Positions 10,680-22,369 of a DNA stretch of 64,000 bases are shown piece by piece. This DNA is from Metopolophium dirhodum. Taxonomy: Eukaryota > Arthropoda > Insecta > Hemiptera > Aphididae. Position 1 is the stretch's first letter. Each line of letters opens with the position of its first letter. The notes under the pieces were generated by a model that searched no databases, was not told the DNA's origin, and was given only the letters and a program-made list of their open reading frames with translations. The DNA lies in NCBI RefSeq assembly GCF_019925205.1, contig NC_083564.1, positions 5,151,491-5,215,490 of the forward strand, written 5' to 3'. A program made the translations under genes and the position numbers.

Positions 10680-13605
10680 AACGTAAAGCACAGATAATAA
10701 AAATAAATTTAAAATAGAGAAAAGAAACTATCGATTTTGGATTGGACCCAAGAGTCTTGTAATTTGTTTTTCTTTAGTCCAAGCCCATGTTATATTATTT
10801 TATAAGTTCGTATTTTATGGTGAAATAAAAAAACAAATGGCTCGGGCAAATTGGTAGGCTGGGGAGTTTAGAGTCAAAGCATCTTCTCTTTCCGAATATT
10901 TTTTGAAAATGTCACTAGCTTATTCGTTCTAAACAAATCTGTGTTTGTTATTTTTTTATTTTTACATTTTTCATTTTCCTAACATGTCAAAAACATATTA
11001 TTACTTGAACGGTACGATTCACATCAACCACACTGAACAACGCTCGACGCACAACGCGATACACCGATAAGTTTAAAAATACAGTTGTGAATTTATAATA
11101 ATTGCAGTGGTTGGGCATAACGTCATAACTTAATCATCTGTTTGAAAAGTCGTATAAAATCGATAAAAGCGTTCATAAAGTGATCGAATAATCCGGCTCA
11201 CAGTAATTCTAATAAAATGTGTCAATTCAGCATTTGAAACATAAGATATGTGGTTCGTGTTTTGCTTTTTTGATTCCAATAAACGGTTGATTCAGTATTA
11301 TCACATCGACCGAACCTCACTGTGTATAATATTTTTCCTTCTCTCGTGTCACGATGAATTACCAACGCCCGTACGTTCGATATTAATTTTGAAGATGTTC
11401 ATCGACTCACGAACACGCGCCTAACGATATTTACAGTTTAATTTGAAAATCAAGTATGAAGTAAGTCATAAAAGTTATATCAATAGTTCCTTTACTGCAG
11501 CAACAGAAAAATAGGGCAAGGCCGCTGCTATCTCGGTAATATATTTAATTTCCTGTAATACGCGGCTTTACCATCGTGGTCGATCGACCGCAGGTGGTTT
11601 TGATTTCGGCTGTTCATTAAATATGCATTTCCGCGTTTTACAGTTATAATTTTAAGTTTGATCAATATTATTTTTGTCTTATATTATATACGTATCTATA
11701 CCAGATTCTATTTTGCATAATTTACCATATTTCAATAATTTATACCAGCAAGATTGACAAAAACTATGTCCTTTGCTTGTGAAAGTTGTATTTTTTTTTA
11801 AAAAAAATTGCTTACACATTTAAATAAAGTTGTCTTCAAACATTTCATACAGTAATTATTAATTTATATTCTGAAATAGATAATTGTATTAAAAATAAAA
11901 TATAAATGTTAATATTTGCCTTTTTCGTTTTAAATTTCTAGTTTTTCCAATACTTAGTTCGCTAATTACCTGTGACGGAGTTCTTAAATACTTATTCGAT
12001 AGCTTTTTTTAACCGATTCATCGCGATCGGTCATAACTCGTAACACGATATAAATAATGGCTCGTTCATTCTCGTATATTATAGCCGACGTCATATCATT
12101 ATCCGTTCTATAGGTATACTTAAACCGTCCGCAGATTCGTATCAAGCGTTGAATTTTGGCCTTAAATACTCGACGGAACTACTGTGGGGGTTTTCCGACG
12201 TCAGCATTTTCTTTCCACGCCTCCCATAAACAATCATTTCGACTTCGGTTCGGGTTTCGCCTCGAACTTTTCGGCAACACTTTTATGAATTTATGAAGTC
12301 CTAAAAAGTAACAGTAAACCATTTACCGCCGTGATAAATTTGTCTTGTTACAAAAGTTCGCAAGCGCGGGTATATTCTATATAAACAGTAATAACGACAA
12401 ATCTTTTTCATTCTAGTCGTTCTTTTTCTCGAGCAAAAACGATTTATTTCACGCGTTGCACTGTGCATGTATGGTATCTACGAGCAGACAGAACCCGCCG
12501 ATGAATATATTAATTTTATATGCAAGGTGACGTTTTAAATTTCAACATAACACGCAACCTTTAGCTGCGATATTAATGATTATATATAATTGTCTTTTGA
12601 GATTTTTCCAATACTCGTTCCTCGTTTTCGAGACCTTTAGAAGTTTCCGAGTTTATGGAATTTGTGCCGTCACGTGTCGGCATATACCTAATGTTATAAT
12701 ATTATCATGGTGCCTCCAAAAATAATAAAAATAAATCATTATGATCCGCCAAATAAAAAAAGTATAAAACAATAAATCATCGATAATCACGATGAATGCG
12801 TGCCGTGTGCTGCAAATTTGATCGTCGGCAGCGTCATCGAACGATGATAATATTATTTTTGAGCGTCTGAAAAATAATAAATTCGTGCCGTGCTACAAGA
12901 GATAGGGTATCATTATCATTAATATTTTATCACTATCACACGTCTACAACACACACGCTCGACGTTTATTATTTTTAAAATGCCACGTGTCGTCTGCATC
13001 CGAATTCCCAGGCTTTTATCGCGTACGATAAAATCGCAATTGTGATGACGAAAATCTAAACGATCGTAATAATCATTAATTCACGAGATAGATAGGTAGG
13101 CAGGTTGGGCGATAAGCATAGGTATATAACGCAAGTGCGCAATACAATTTATCGTCGATGAGGACCGTACTCGAATATAATATAGGCGATGATGAAGTCG
13201 ATATCTGTTTTATTGTCTTATATTTTTATGATTTCTCCAACGACTACGACCGCATTTTATAATATTATTTTATCGATGAGAGCATTTCAGACGACAGATG
13301 GTCTTTACTTAATCCGATAGGTTAGTCGATACATACAATTAATACCACACACTGGACCGTTCACATCGTCCACCGAATCAAAACTAATATTTGATGTTTA
13401 TGATATTATCACGTTATGATACTTTGCAATATGCCTCTATCGACGAAGAAGATTTAAAATTTAAATTGTACAAATAACGTAGGTCATAGAAATCCGTCAT
13501 TATTACCTACCCGTTCTAACAAATGAAGTTCGAAAAAAATCACATACCTACAAACAAAATTTCACAATATCAACATTCAATTATTATTGCAGAAAGGACA
13601 ATAGA
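10680..13605. other. AT-rich non-coding DNA
   Basis: No ORF of interest and no recognisable element. E-box-like CACGTG sites occur near 12672 and 12985. The sequence is more complex at 12050-12300 and 12780-13150, without exon signals. Confidence 0.5.
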
Positions 13606-13961
13606 ACTGAAAACATATTGTGTTGTATAATATTATAATTGTTGTACGTCGATAAGTGTATACTAAGTTGTTGCTTTAGCATAAAAATATGAGTATGTTA
13701 AGTTCCTAAGCCATTCATTGGGTTTGGCACTCGAAATGTTTGGAATGCACATTGGAAACGTTCAATACTAATTTTATAGAAATATAAAAAAATCTCCGAT
13801 AAGACCCGGAAAACAATCACCTCTCCAAGGACGCGGTAAAAATATCGTACACAATATTATAACGTTGTTTCCTGCAGAAAGCACTGCGGCGCCGTATGCA
13901 CAGAGACGCAGCGAAATAATAATATCTTCAGCCGATAGTCATCGTACGATAGCTTACTTAC

Positions 13962-14010
13962 CAGTGAACTCGATGACTAAGTCGTACCGAGAACGTCTGC
14001 TGAACGCCAT
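13962..14010 (-). CDS. Candidate first exon, copy A (start to splice donor)
   Basis: On the minus strand an ATG at 14010 opens 16 codons (MAFSRRSRYDLVIEFT plus one base) and runs into a very strong splice donor, CACTG|GTAAGTAAG, with the intron beginning at 13961. A TATAAAAG box lies at 14028-14021. Because the box is only about 18 bases before the ATG, transcription may instead start at the TTCAGC initiator-like site (A at 14001). In that case the exon would be a short 5'UTR exon rather than coding. The downstream exon was not found in the window below 13.9 kb. The whole arrangement recurs in copy B. Confidence 0.4.
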
Positions 14011-14020
14011 AGGACCCGAA

Positions 14021-14028
14021 CTTTTATA
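14021..14028 (-). promoter_or_regulatory. TATA box, copy A
   Basis: TATAAAAG on the minus strand, 27 bases upstream of an initiator-like TTCAGC (A at 14001) and 41 bases upstream of the end of that motif's downstream GTAAGT region. The match to the insect TATA consensus, and its exact retention in copy B, support a core promoter. Confidence 0.45.
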
Positions 14029-14326
14029 ATATTATTATTTCGTCGACGTCGAAGCGGCGGCGTATGTGTGCAGCAGGTTGTCAAGGATCGTAGGTTGGCA
14101 CTCAATATTATATTATGTTATATTGTAATATATTACCTATACAATAATATTGTACTACACCCTCACATACAATATTATTATTATAATTATTATAATTAGG
14201 TACTAAGGATATTTTAACTGAAAACAAATTGTGTTGTATAATAATTATTGTTGTACATCGATAAGTGTATCATATTGTTGCTTTAGCATAATAATATGAG
14301 TATGTTAAGTTCCTAAGCTTACTTAC

Positions 14327-14372
14327 CAGTGAACTTGATGACTAAGTCGTACCGAGAACGTCTGCTGAACAT
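14327..14372 (-). CDS. Candidate first exon, copy B
   Basis: This is the duplicate of the copy A exon. An ATG at 14372 opens 15 codons (MFSRRSRYDLVIKFT plus one base) to the same donor, CACTG|GTAAGTAAG, with the intron starting at 14326. Compared with copy A it lost one codon at the start (GCG is replaced because the ATG shifted) and has Glu changed to Lys near the end, yet frame, start and donor all survive. This could be an alternative promoter and first exon of one gene, or the first exon of a duplicated gene whose remainder is not tandem. Coding versus 5'UTR status is undecided, as for copy A. Confidence 0.4.
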
Positions 14373-14385
14373 TATAGGACCCGAA

Positions 14386-14393
14386 CTTTTATA
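14386..14393 (-). promoter_or_regulatory. TATA box, copy B
   Basis: TATAAAAG on the minus strand, at the same distance from the TTCAGC initiator-like site as in copy A. Confidence 0.45.
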
Positions 14394-14520
14394 ATATTAT
14401 TATTTCGTACACGTCGAAGCGGCGGCGTATGTGTGCAGCAGGTTGTCAGGGATCGTAGGTTGGCACGCAATATTATATTATATTATATATTACACAATAA
14501 TATTAGACCGCACCCGCACA

Positions 14521-15212
14521 GTGTATCCGATCATAATATAGACAAGGTGTTTCGTCCATCATCGAGACACCCTTCGGTCCGTTTCAGTGTATTATTAAAA
14601 ATTACAGTATTTTGAATCGCATTCGATAAAAAAAAACGGTTCTGAGCGGACGAAAGAAAATTTATGAATCGTAAATATGAATTAATAAGCAACCATTAGT
14701 CTTATATAAAATACCCGTAATGGGAATTGGGTCGTTTTTAAATTTTATTCGTTTCTATATAATATGGTGATAAACAAAGCGTTAGAAAAATAACTCCGCT
14801 CAGAATCTAAAACTGATAGGTATTTTCGTAAAATATGTAACCTAAAACTGAAAAATTACGCCGACCGATGCAGAGTAAACCCGTTTACCAACTCAAACAT
14901 TTCATCAGATCGTACGCGTTCGAGGACGTTGTATTATATTTTGTTTTTCTGCAATCGTCGCGTCGAGTATTCGGACCTCGTGATGAAAAAAGACAAAAAA
15001 CAAAAAACAAAAAAACGATAACACTAACGATAATAATAAAAATACATTTTATTGTGTATTATCTCATATCATTATACAGAGACGTTGGCCCGCAAGACGG
15101 TGCTGCGGGTACCTTTCGCGTCGTCGTCGTCATCGTCGAGCCGGGGGAATCGCGAGTTTTGCAATAACCGTGAGACGTTCGCGCGTTGAATAATTAATTA
15201 ATTCGCTTTCGC
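14521..15212. other. Non-coding stretch between repeats
   Basis: No gene is supported. An open stretch at 14868-15167 (plus) crosses an A-rich tract and has no exon signal. The segment at 15090-15170 is CpG-rich. Confidence 0.5.
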
Positions 15213-15375
15213 GCTTATATACACGACACGTATATATACACACGTATATAACATATATATGTATATACACACGTATATAACATATATATGTATATACACA
15301 CGTATATAACATATATATGTATATACACGACACGTATATACACATATATAACATATATATATATATACACGTATA
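15213..15375. repeat. 29-bp minisatellite
   Basis: The unit, with CACGTATATAAC repeating at 15241, 15270 and 15299 (period 29), is present in about three exact copies flanked by degenerate ones containing TATACACGACACGTATATA. Each unit holds the palindrome ACATATATATGT. The Tyr/Ile/Cys-rich ORFs read through it on both strands are artefacts of the repeat. Confidence 0.9.
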
Positions 15376-17600
15376 AACAGTGTACTACACAGCTAGTACG
15401 GTACTGCAGCTGTAATAAGCGGCCTTTATGCCCGGCGCCACTCCGAGCCGTATACATTGTGTGCTATATACAACACGGGTACCATTATATAATGCGTCGT
15501 CGTGGCCCGGTGTCGTATTGTTGACTTTTCGCGCGAGTAACATGGTTTTCGATGGAAATTCCCGACAGCGGCTATACACGCGCGCGCGTCTACGTATTAT
15601 TATTATTATTATTATTATATATAGTATACGAAGGAGGGAGACACACCGTCGCCACTGTGACGGAGAGACGGAGACGGCGCGGTAGCGTCCCTCCGGCACA
15701 ATATAATCCGACGACGGCGACGAAGACGATTTTCATTACGCACGATACTACATGTATACGACATAATATACACATATACGTAGACATACGCATAGAGGTG
15801 ATATATATTATTGTTATTATTATGCCTATTGCCGCCGATGACGATCGGGTCGCCGGCGGGTCGGACGAGAGTACGGTTGTAACGGTGTTGGATTTAATTT
15901 CGCATCGACTTGGGCGCGGGCGGTGAACGTGAAACAAGTCGAGTGTTATTATCATCATCATCATCGCCGTACATGCGACGACGAGGACCGAAGGGTTTCA
16001 GACTGCGTTTGCAGACGACGCAGTCGCGATTGCCCCCCCCCCCCCCCCCGAGGTGATTTTTTCCCGCTAGACGACCAAAACCAGAGAGTAACGTGATATC
16101 ATACAACGCGCTGGTAATTATTATTATTTGCCCTCGCAATCGTTTTATCGTTGGATTTCCGTTATTTTCCGCGATGAGTGTCTATTTCTTATTCGGAGTT
16201 CAGCGCTCAAGCAATATAAGATACACTCAATGAATTCCTCCAATCACATAATCCATTCTTCGATTTTTTTTTTTAATTTCCGTCTAATTCAGTCTCGAAT
16301 TTGAGAATTTTATTGAATTCAAAAATTGACTCCTGCAGCGTTTTAATAAAATCACTCACTCGAATTCCCCCCCTCCCCCTAAATCAGGTATATACACTCT
16401 AATACTCCGATTTCATCGGATACATATTATTATTGTTATATAAATCAAATGAGTTTTTCAAAGGTATCAATTTACCTACTTACAATATTATCGGCCATAA
16501 ACACTATTAAAAATGTTATATTGTTCAGGATATAAATTAATTTAAAATGTATTCTAGATTTTCCTAGATGCTCTATACCCTATTACGAAAATCGTTATAA
16601 AAATGTATATGATATGAAAATTGAGAAAATTCGAGTGCATCCATACGGTACAGGTGAAAAACTTTGTGCATTTTGAGTAAAAACCTACCTATTTAAAAGG
16701 CAATTTAATCGTCAAATCATAAAAATATTATTAAACGCGTTAGGTTAGGTAGGGAAAATACTACTTGAGTCCCATATACATTTTGGTGGACAAGTTGCGT
16801 CCCCTAAAATGGTATGGCTCTGGATGCGTCTGGCATTAAAATTACTGAAATAAAATAATCAATCAATAATCATCAAAAACCGCATTAGTTAAAATTTCCC
16901 GAAAATCCTATTTTCAAAACTCCATATCTTGGTATTTATTAAATTGTATTATATTATCGTTAAGAAATTACCTAGTTTATTGTCATATACAAAATACAAT
17001 ATACGTAGGAATACATTACGTGTGTTTGTATTCATGTTATTTGTCTGTACAAAAACTTGTGTACCTAACGATAAGACACTTTCGTGTTTATTTAATTACA
17101 TTTACGTCGAATCGCTAGATCAGTGGCTATAACCGAAATTACAGCGTATAAATAACATATTTTGTGATGATTTACCAAAATGATATATGTTGTTATCAGC
17201 TGGGACACGACTAGAGCTGTCTATCTTTCACGTGTAATACTCGTATTGTTCGGTCACAAGCGATGTAGATCATCTTGATGAAAAACTCGTAATAAATCCG
17301 AATAATAATCTATTCAAACAGTATTTAGACGAACGTTTGATTTAATTCATATCTGCTCGATAACGCTCGGATTATCGTTCTTGTCATATCTAATAATATA
17401 ATGATATATATATTTTATTTCGTCCTATACACAGAAAGCAGACCATCCCAAACAACCCCTCCCTTAGCAGCTTTTCAACAATCGCATTCAGCCCGCACTT
17501 CCACCACCAACCCAAACCACCACCCACCATTACCACCACCGCCACTACCACCTCCATACCGCTACTTCTACACTGCACTTCACGGTCGTGTCTATATTAT
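15376..17600. other. CpG-rich block then AT-rich DNA
   Basis: 15380-16110 is CpG-rich with an (ATT)n run at 15595-15617 and a C17 homopolymer at 16033-16049. Several overlapping ORFs on both strands lack exon signals. From 16110 the sequence becomes AT-rich. A His/Pro-coding CCACC-rich tract lies at 17495-17560. Confidence 0.5.
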
Positions 17601-17837
17601 AGTCATCGTGAAATTCCACGCACATATTATTATGTAATACAAGCTCTAGCGTTCGTTCGACGAATCACTCCCGGGAAATACGTTACATTTCTCCGCCATC
17701 TTGTTATATCCAGTCCACCGGACATTGTTATAAAATAACCTTATATACAACACACACATTATATTATATTTATACGCAGTACGTGTGTACCGAGTACCTT
17801 TGTGTCCATCGTCGTATCCACGCACTTCGGTACATAG

Positions 17838-18356
17838 TATAACGTACATTTGGTTAAAAACACAAGTGGTGCGCTAAGTGGCAGCAGGGTTTTTATTTAC
17901 GCGCACATCACTCCTACGATCATTACCTTTGAATTGAACACTTTAAACCCAAGAACGCTGGAAAAACGAGCCCAGAAGCACAGACGACTATCGACGACTA
18001 GCGAATTGCAAACATCAGGCAAGCGCATCCGAAGCGATTCACGGGTCTGCGATGGTAATGACGGCCAGCCACAGACTAGATGGACAGTGCTACCTGAGAC
18101 GATGAGAAGACAGTCCGACGAAGTGAACCGCGCTGACTGTCTGGAAAACAAGATCTCTTCGTAGTGGCGACAATCCGACATGCAGCAAACCAATTCTGAA
18201 GTGCCCACTAAACAATATAAAATAGTGCCTCCGAAGTTAAGGCCGAACGAAGGCCTGAATTGGATAGCGACAGAGTGCTCTCTCCAGAACGGTGACGACC
18301 CAGTCATAAGCTTGCTCACAGAGTGTGCTGTTAATGCCCCTGAACGTTACCATTAG
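17838..18356 (+). pseudogene. Uncharacterised ORF split by one in-frame TAG
   Basis: One frame is open from 17838 to 18356 (173 codons with the final stop) except for a single TAG at 18162-18164. Before the TAG the reading is Arg/Ser/Thr-rich (for example RTLEKRAQKHRRLSTTSELQ). After it a 58-codon piece starting at the ATG at 18180 reads as ordinary protein (MQQTNSEVPTKQYKIVPPKL, then LTECAVNAPERYH at the end). Composition is higher in GC than its surroundings on both sides of the stop. There is no ATG before about 18099, so an upstream exon would be needed. I do not recognise the family. Possibilities are a pseudogene, the ORF1 part of a degraded retroelement (an (ATT)n run follows at 18502), or a short gene that begins at 18180. 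Confidence 0.35.
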
Positions 18357-19003
18357 ATTTGTAAGGGCTGAACAGGTACAACTGTCTACGCTGGGCCACC
18401 GTAGAAAATAAGCTAATTATCCAAAATTATCCAAAAAGTGAATTGAATTACCGCGGTGCTAATCTCTTCTGTGTCTATATCTTTAACACAGACCACGGTA
18501 TATTATTATTATTATTATTATTAACATTCATAAACACGCTGACTGCGTATGTCTTTTTGCAGTTTTCACCCAGTGCGTGTGATAGAAGTAAAAACAAGTC
18601 TTCTAAAAAAAATATAAAAATAAATTAACTGATCCTAGCATTCAGCCACGCGTAGGTAATAATAAACCATTTACTTTAAATGTATATTGGACATCAAATG
18701 GCGTCAAACGTGCTGTTGATTGATACTCATGACGCCAATTTTCGGCAGTACGCACTCAGCATGTTGAAGACTTATACATGGCGTACTTATTCCTACCCAT
18801 CTAATATAATTTATCGAAAAGTAAAAATGACCACGGTTTTCCGTGTCCCACCGTAACGATGGTACTCTAAAATATTAATTTCATTACCACCGTCCCTCAG
18901 GTCGTTTTGTATAGGCCGTTTGTGTGAAAAAATGTGCCGGGAAAAATGTTTGCTGCCTCTGACTTGAAACTCTGCGCACGTGTATGGCGGAAAGCGTTAT
19001 AAG
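18357..19003. other. Non-coding stretch
   Basis: No gene is supported. There is an (ATT)n run at 18502-18522 and moderately complex sequence at 18640-18980. Confidence 0.5.
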
Positions 19004-19303
19004 CGATAGGTTTAACGGCAAACGTTCTATGTTTATTAAAAAAAATAAATGATATTAAAATTTTTTGTAATATTCTTTTTTTGGAGTATTTGAGACAGTC
19101 AAAATGCTAACATATTACCGTCAACTCAACTATCCACTGGATGTTGACCCGAACGCTTCGGTTTATTTAACGTACACATTTAAATACGTTAAAATAATGA
19201 TAAGTTTTAACGGCGAGCGTTCGTTGTTTTGAAAAGTATATTATAATATTGACATTTTTCAGAATATTCTTATTTTTGGACGATTTCAGACAATCAAAAT
19301 CCA
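19004..19303. repeat. Diverged tandem duplication (offset 195 bp)
   Basis: Copy 1 (19004-19107) and copy 2 (19199-19303) share, in order, GATARGTTTTAACGGC, a GCGTTC or ACGTTC element, TATTAAAATTTTT or a similar run, AATATTCTTWTTTTTGGA, and GACARTCAAAATSC. They are separated by about 90 bp of other sequence. The divergence shows an old event. No coding potential. Confidence 0.7.
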
Positions 19304-22300
19304 ACGTTCTACAGAGATTAAAAAAATTTAAACAAAAATACATAATATTTTACTATCTCATAGATATATAAAACGACTTGACAGCCGACTCTGTGTTGAA
19401 GTCTCACGAAGCCCGTGAGGCATGGCAGCCACAATATTATGTCGAGAGGGCGAAATACGATTGATTAATCCATGAAATATTGAACTACGTCATGAGTTAA
19501 ATGATAAAATCACGAGAACTTATCTCAATTCGTTTATAAACTCGATAAACACCCGTGTTGTTGCTTGTTGATATTAATGTATTACATTATATCTCATGTC
19601 ACGGATCAATCAATCGTATTTTTGCCCTCTTAGTATATTGCACGGCTGCCGACTTCGATATACTCATCGAATCGCTAGTTGTTTTAGTTTAATAGCATAT
19701 CTCTGCTTAAACTTGACTAAAATTTTTATTATTTTCATAGTACACGTTCGAGACATTTCAAGACTCGAGTTAAACATTATTAATTTTAGACCGGGTCGCG
19801 CGTAATCGAAATACCTTACTTATATCCACCAACTATATCATTCTTTTGTTTGAATACATTTTGATTGATTGCAGGCCTATATTCACATCAGTATAGTATC
19901 CAGTATAGGTAGTGTTCGAGTCGTAATTTAGTTAAGCTAAGATAGTAAAAAACATATAAAACATTAAACCGAACAAGTATATTATTATAGCTCTAGTATC
20001 TTGCAGGCGACTAATCGATTAAGTTTTTTGCGATTAAAAGATAAAGACCACAATAATATAGAGAACCAAATAATGATGAAATATTGACGAAACACGTTCG
20101 TGTTAGAAGTTTCGCGTCAGTCAATGCAATAATAAATGATTTAATACACGATTTAGCTACGAATAAAAAAATTACAGTACTTATCGGTGTAAACCAAACA
20201 ATTTACATAGTCATTGTTTTTTCAATTATGATGCGTTTTGGCAGATACCCCTACCTATATGTACTGTGTTTCACTTGAATTTTTTCAAATTTAAATGTTG
20301 TCCCGGTTTTCACGAAAGTATATTATTCTACCGTGCGGCGTAACAATACATCACTGTAGATGAGTACTGCAGTGGGAGAAGCTGTCGTCTAATATCAAAA
20401 ATCCAATAGTCATGCGTGGGAATATAAGGCGCCATACGTATACACTACACAGTACATCTAATGTAATACAATAATACAGAATTGTGCAACGCACGAAAAT
20501 ATTGCGTTTTGTTTTATTCAGCGACGTGTAATATATTATTATAATGTCGGACGAGTACTACAGTGTACGGGCATAAACCAATTTCGAATTCCGAGCGGAA
20601 CACACTGAAATACGATCATATTATATTATTGGCTTTATATGTTGTGTATTATCGTGTATAATACTAACGATGTGCGATGCCATTATTCAGTGTCTGCGCA
20701 GGCAGCGGTTTTTTTTTTTTGTTTGTTTTTGTCGTAGAGTGCACGCGCGGGAGGCTCAGTCCTTTTCGTTTGAATAAAAAATATGTGGCTAAGTGTAATG
20801 GAATAATATAGTTATTTTTTTTTTTTTTTTGTTTTAACTAAATATTTGGCAAAACAGCGTTCGCGTGTACCCACTGGCCAGTTATAACGCGGCCGACATT
20901 ACAGACACGCCTGACCTAACATAAACTAACCTAACATGTCGTATATCTGTAGGTAATAAATACAATGGAAGCCGCGATATGACAAATAATTAAATAATGA
21001 ACCACGAGATACCAGATAGTATACCGTTTGCGATAAGGCGAGAGCGGATATATAGCTCATTGTGGTGGCGGAGATTATTCAGTTGATGAAGATTATTTTT
21101 TCAAGGCAGGTAGAAGTCAGTAAACTAAAATTGAAAACATATATCAAGAATATTGAGTAAGAAGTGTAAAAAACATTTTTCAAGGTAGCCGAAAATATGC
21201 CATTTAATAGCTTTCAATTTAGATAATTTTCAAAAGAATGAACAATTCAAATAAACACATAATACTAGTCCAAATTATTATCCCATCAGTAATTGATTAT
21301 CAGAAAAGTATATTCGTACCTATAGTAAAAATAATAATAATAATATTAACGATTATGATATCATTACAGTATACCTACGTAGATTCGTTAACATTTTTCA
21401 ATAACTTGAACGATTGGTTTTTTAAACAGTTTCGATAATATATCACGTCTTGTGTTATCGTCTTAAAAAAAAATTCACAAATCTTAATTATTTGCTATAT
21501 TTTATCGAACCAATATAATAATATCTCCATAAATACTGTAGTCGTTGCGCGACAAATTTTATCATAATATTCGTATTACACGTGGCGTAGCGTAGTGTGT
21601 AGACACGACAATCGACCTGGGACCGCCTCGAGACTTTGTACGATAAAATTTCAGCCGAAATGCACAACATCATGCCACGTATGCATACCATGGTATAAAT
21701 GACACACTGAATGGATCGATTGGAGGGGACACGAAAATGCGCGTAGATCATATTATTATATTTCATACCAGAGACTCAGAGCGAAGTGCGTTGTAAAAAA
21801 TAGATTTCGAGTGCCCCTCGTCCGTCGGATATCAATCGTAATGAAAACATACGCAAAAATAGATTTACGACCTTAGAACAACGATATCTGATGATAATAT
21901 TACTATAGTATTATGTATAAATTATCAATTGTGTTTGACGTCCATATTGTCGCGTCGCAATGTTAAATCAAAGTTTTTCAATCGAGTTGCGGGGGCTTTG
22001 GAAAAATGAACACTCTCACACAATCGGAAAATTTGCTCACTACCCGAGTAAAAATTTTGCCGTTTGAGTATCGTGTTTTTTACGTTTCAGGAAATAAAAT
22101 AAAATAATGTAAAACCTTATAAATTCGTCGCCACGCGTTAAAAAACAAGATTGAAACGGTGTTTTTGCAAATATGTTATGATTTGAATATTATGAATACT
22201 TCAAAATATGTACTAAAACGTGTTTATTCGTTGTTTTTCGATTTCACGGAAATTTATCGAAATCTATATAGTGAAAGAGCGCATGTAAAGTAATCGAAAG

Positions 22301-22369
22301 AAATAACTAAAAAAGATTAGTTAAAGCGCTGAGAAGTCAAAAACTTGCCGAACGACGTACGTTTCTCCA
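19304..22369. other. Mostly AT-rich non-coding DNA
   Basis: No gene is supported. A T-rich segment with two long T-runs lies at 20711-20832. CpG-bearing complex sequence at 20300-20700 and 20870-21080 shows no exon signals. The short ORFs at 19596, 20084 and 21238 (plus) do not begin at convincing starts. Confidence 0.5.

Larger units (their letters stand above)
13606..14520. repeat. Imperfect tandem duplication (offset 611 bp)
   Basis: Copy A (13606-14170) and copy B (14217-14520) start alike at ACTGAAAACA and share long blocks including GATAAGTGTAT, GAGTATGTTAAGTTCCTAAG, GACTAAGTCGTACCGAGAAC and GGCGGCGTATGTGTGCAGCA. Copy B lacks about 240 bp corresponding to 13711-13951, and the junction falls at a short AGC homology. 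Identity in the retained blocks is high, so the duplication looks fairly recent or is being conserved. Each copy holds a minus-strand TATA box, ATG and splice donor, annotated separately. Confidence 0.9.

Noticed and set aside
15130..15524. Tyr/Ile/Cys-rich ORFs on both strands
   Set aside because: They are produced by reading through the 29-bp minisatellite.
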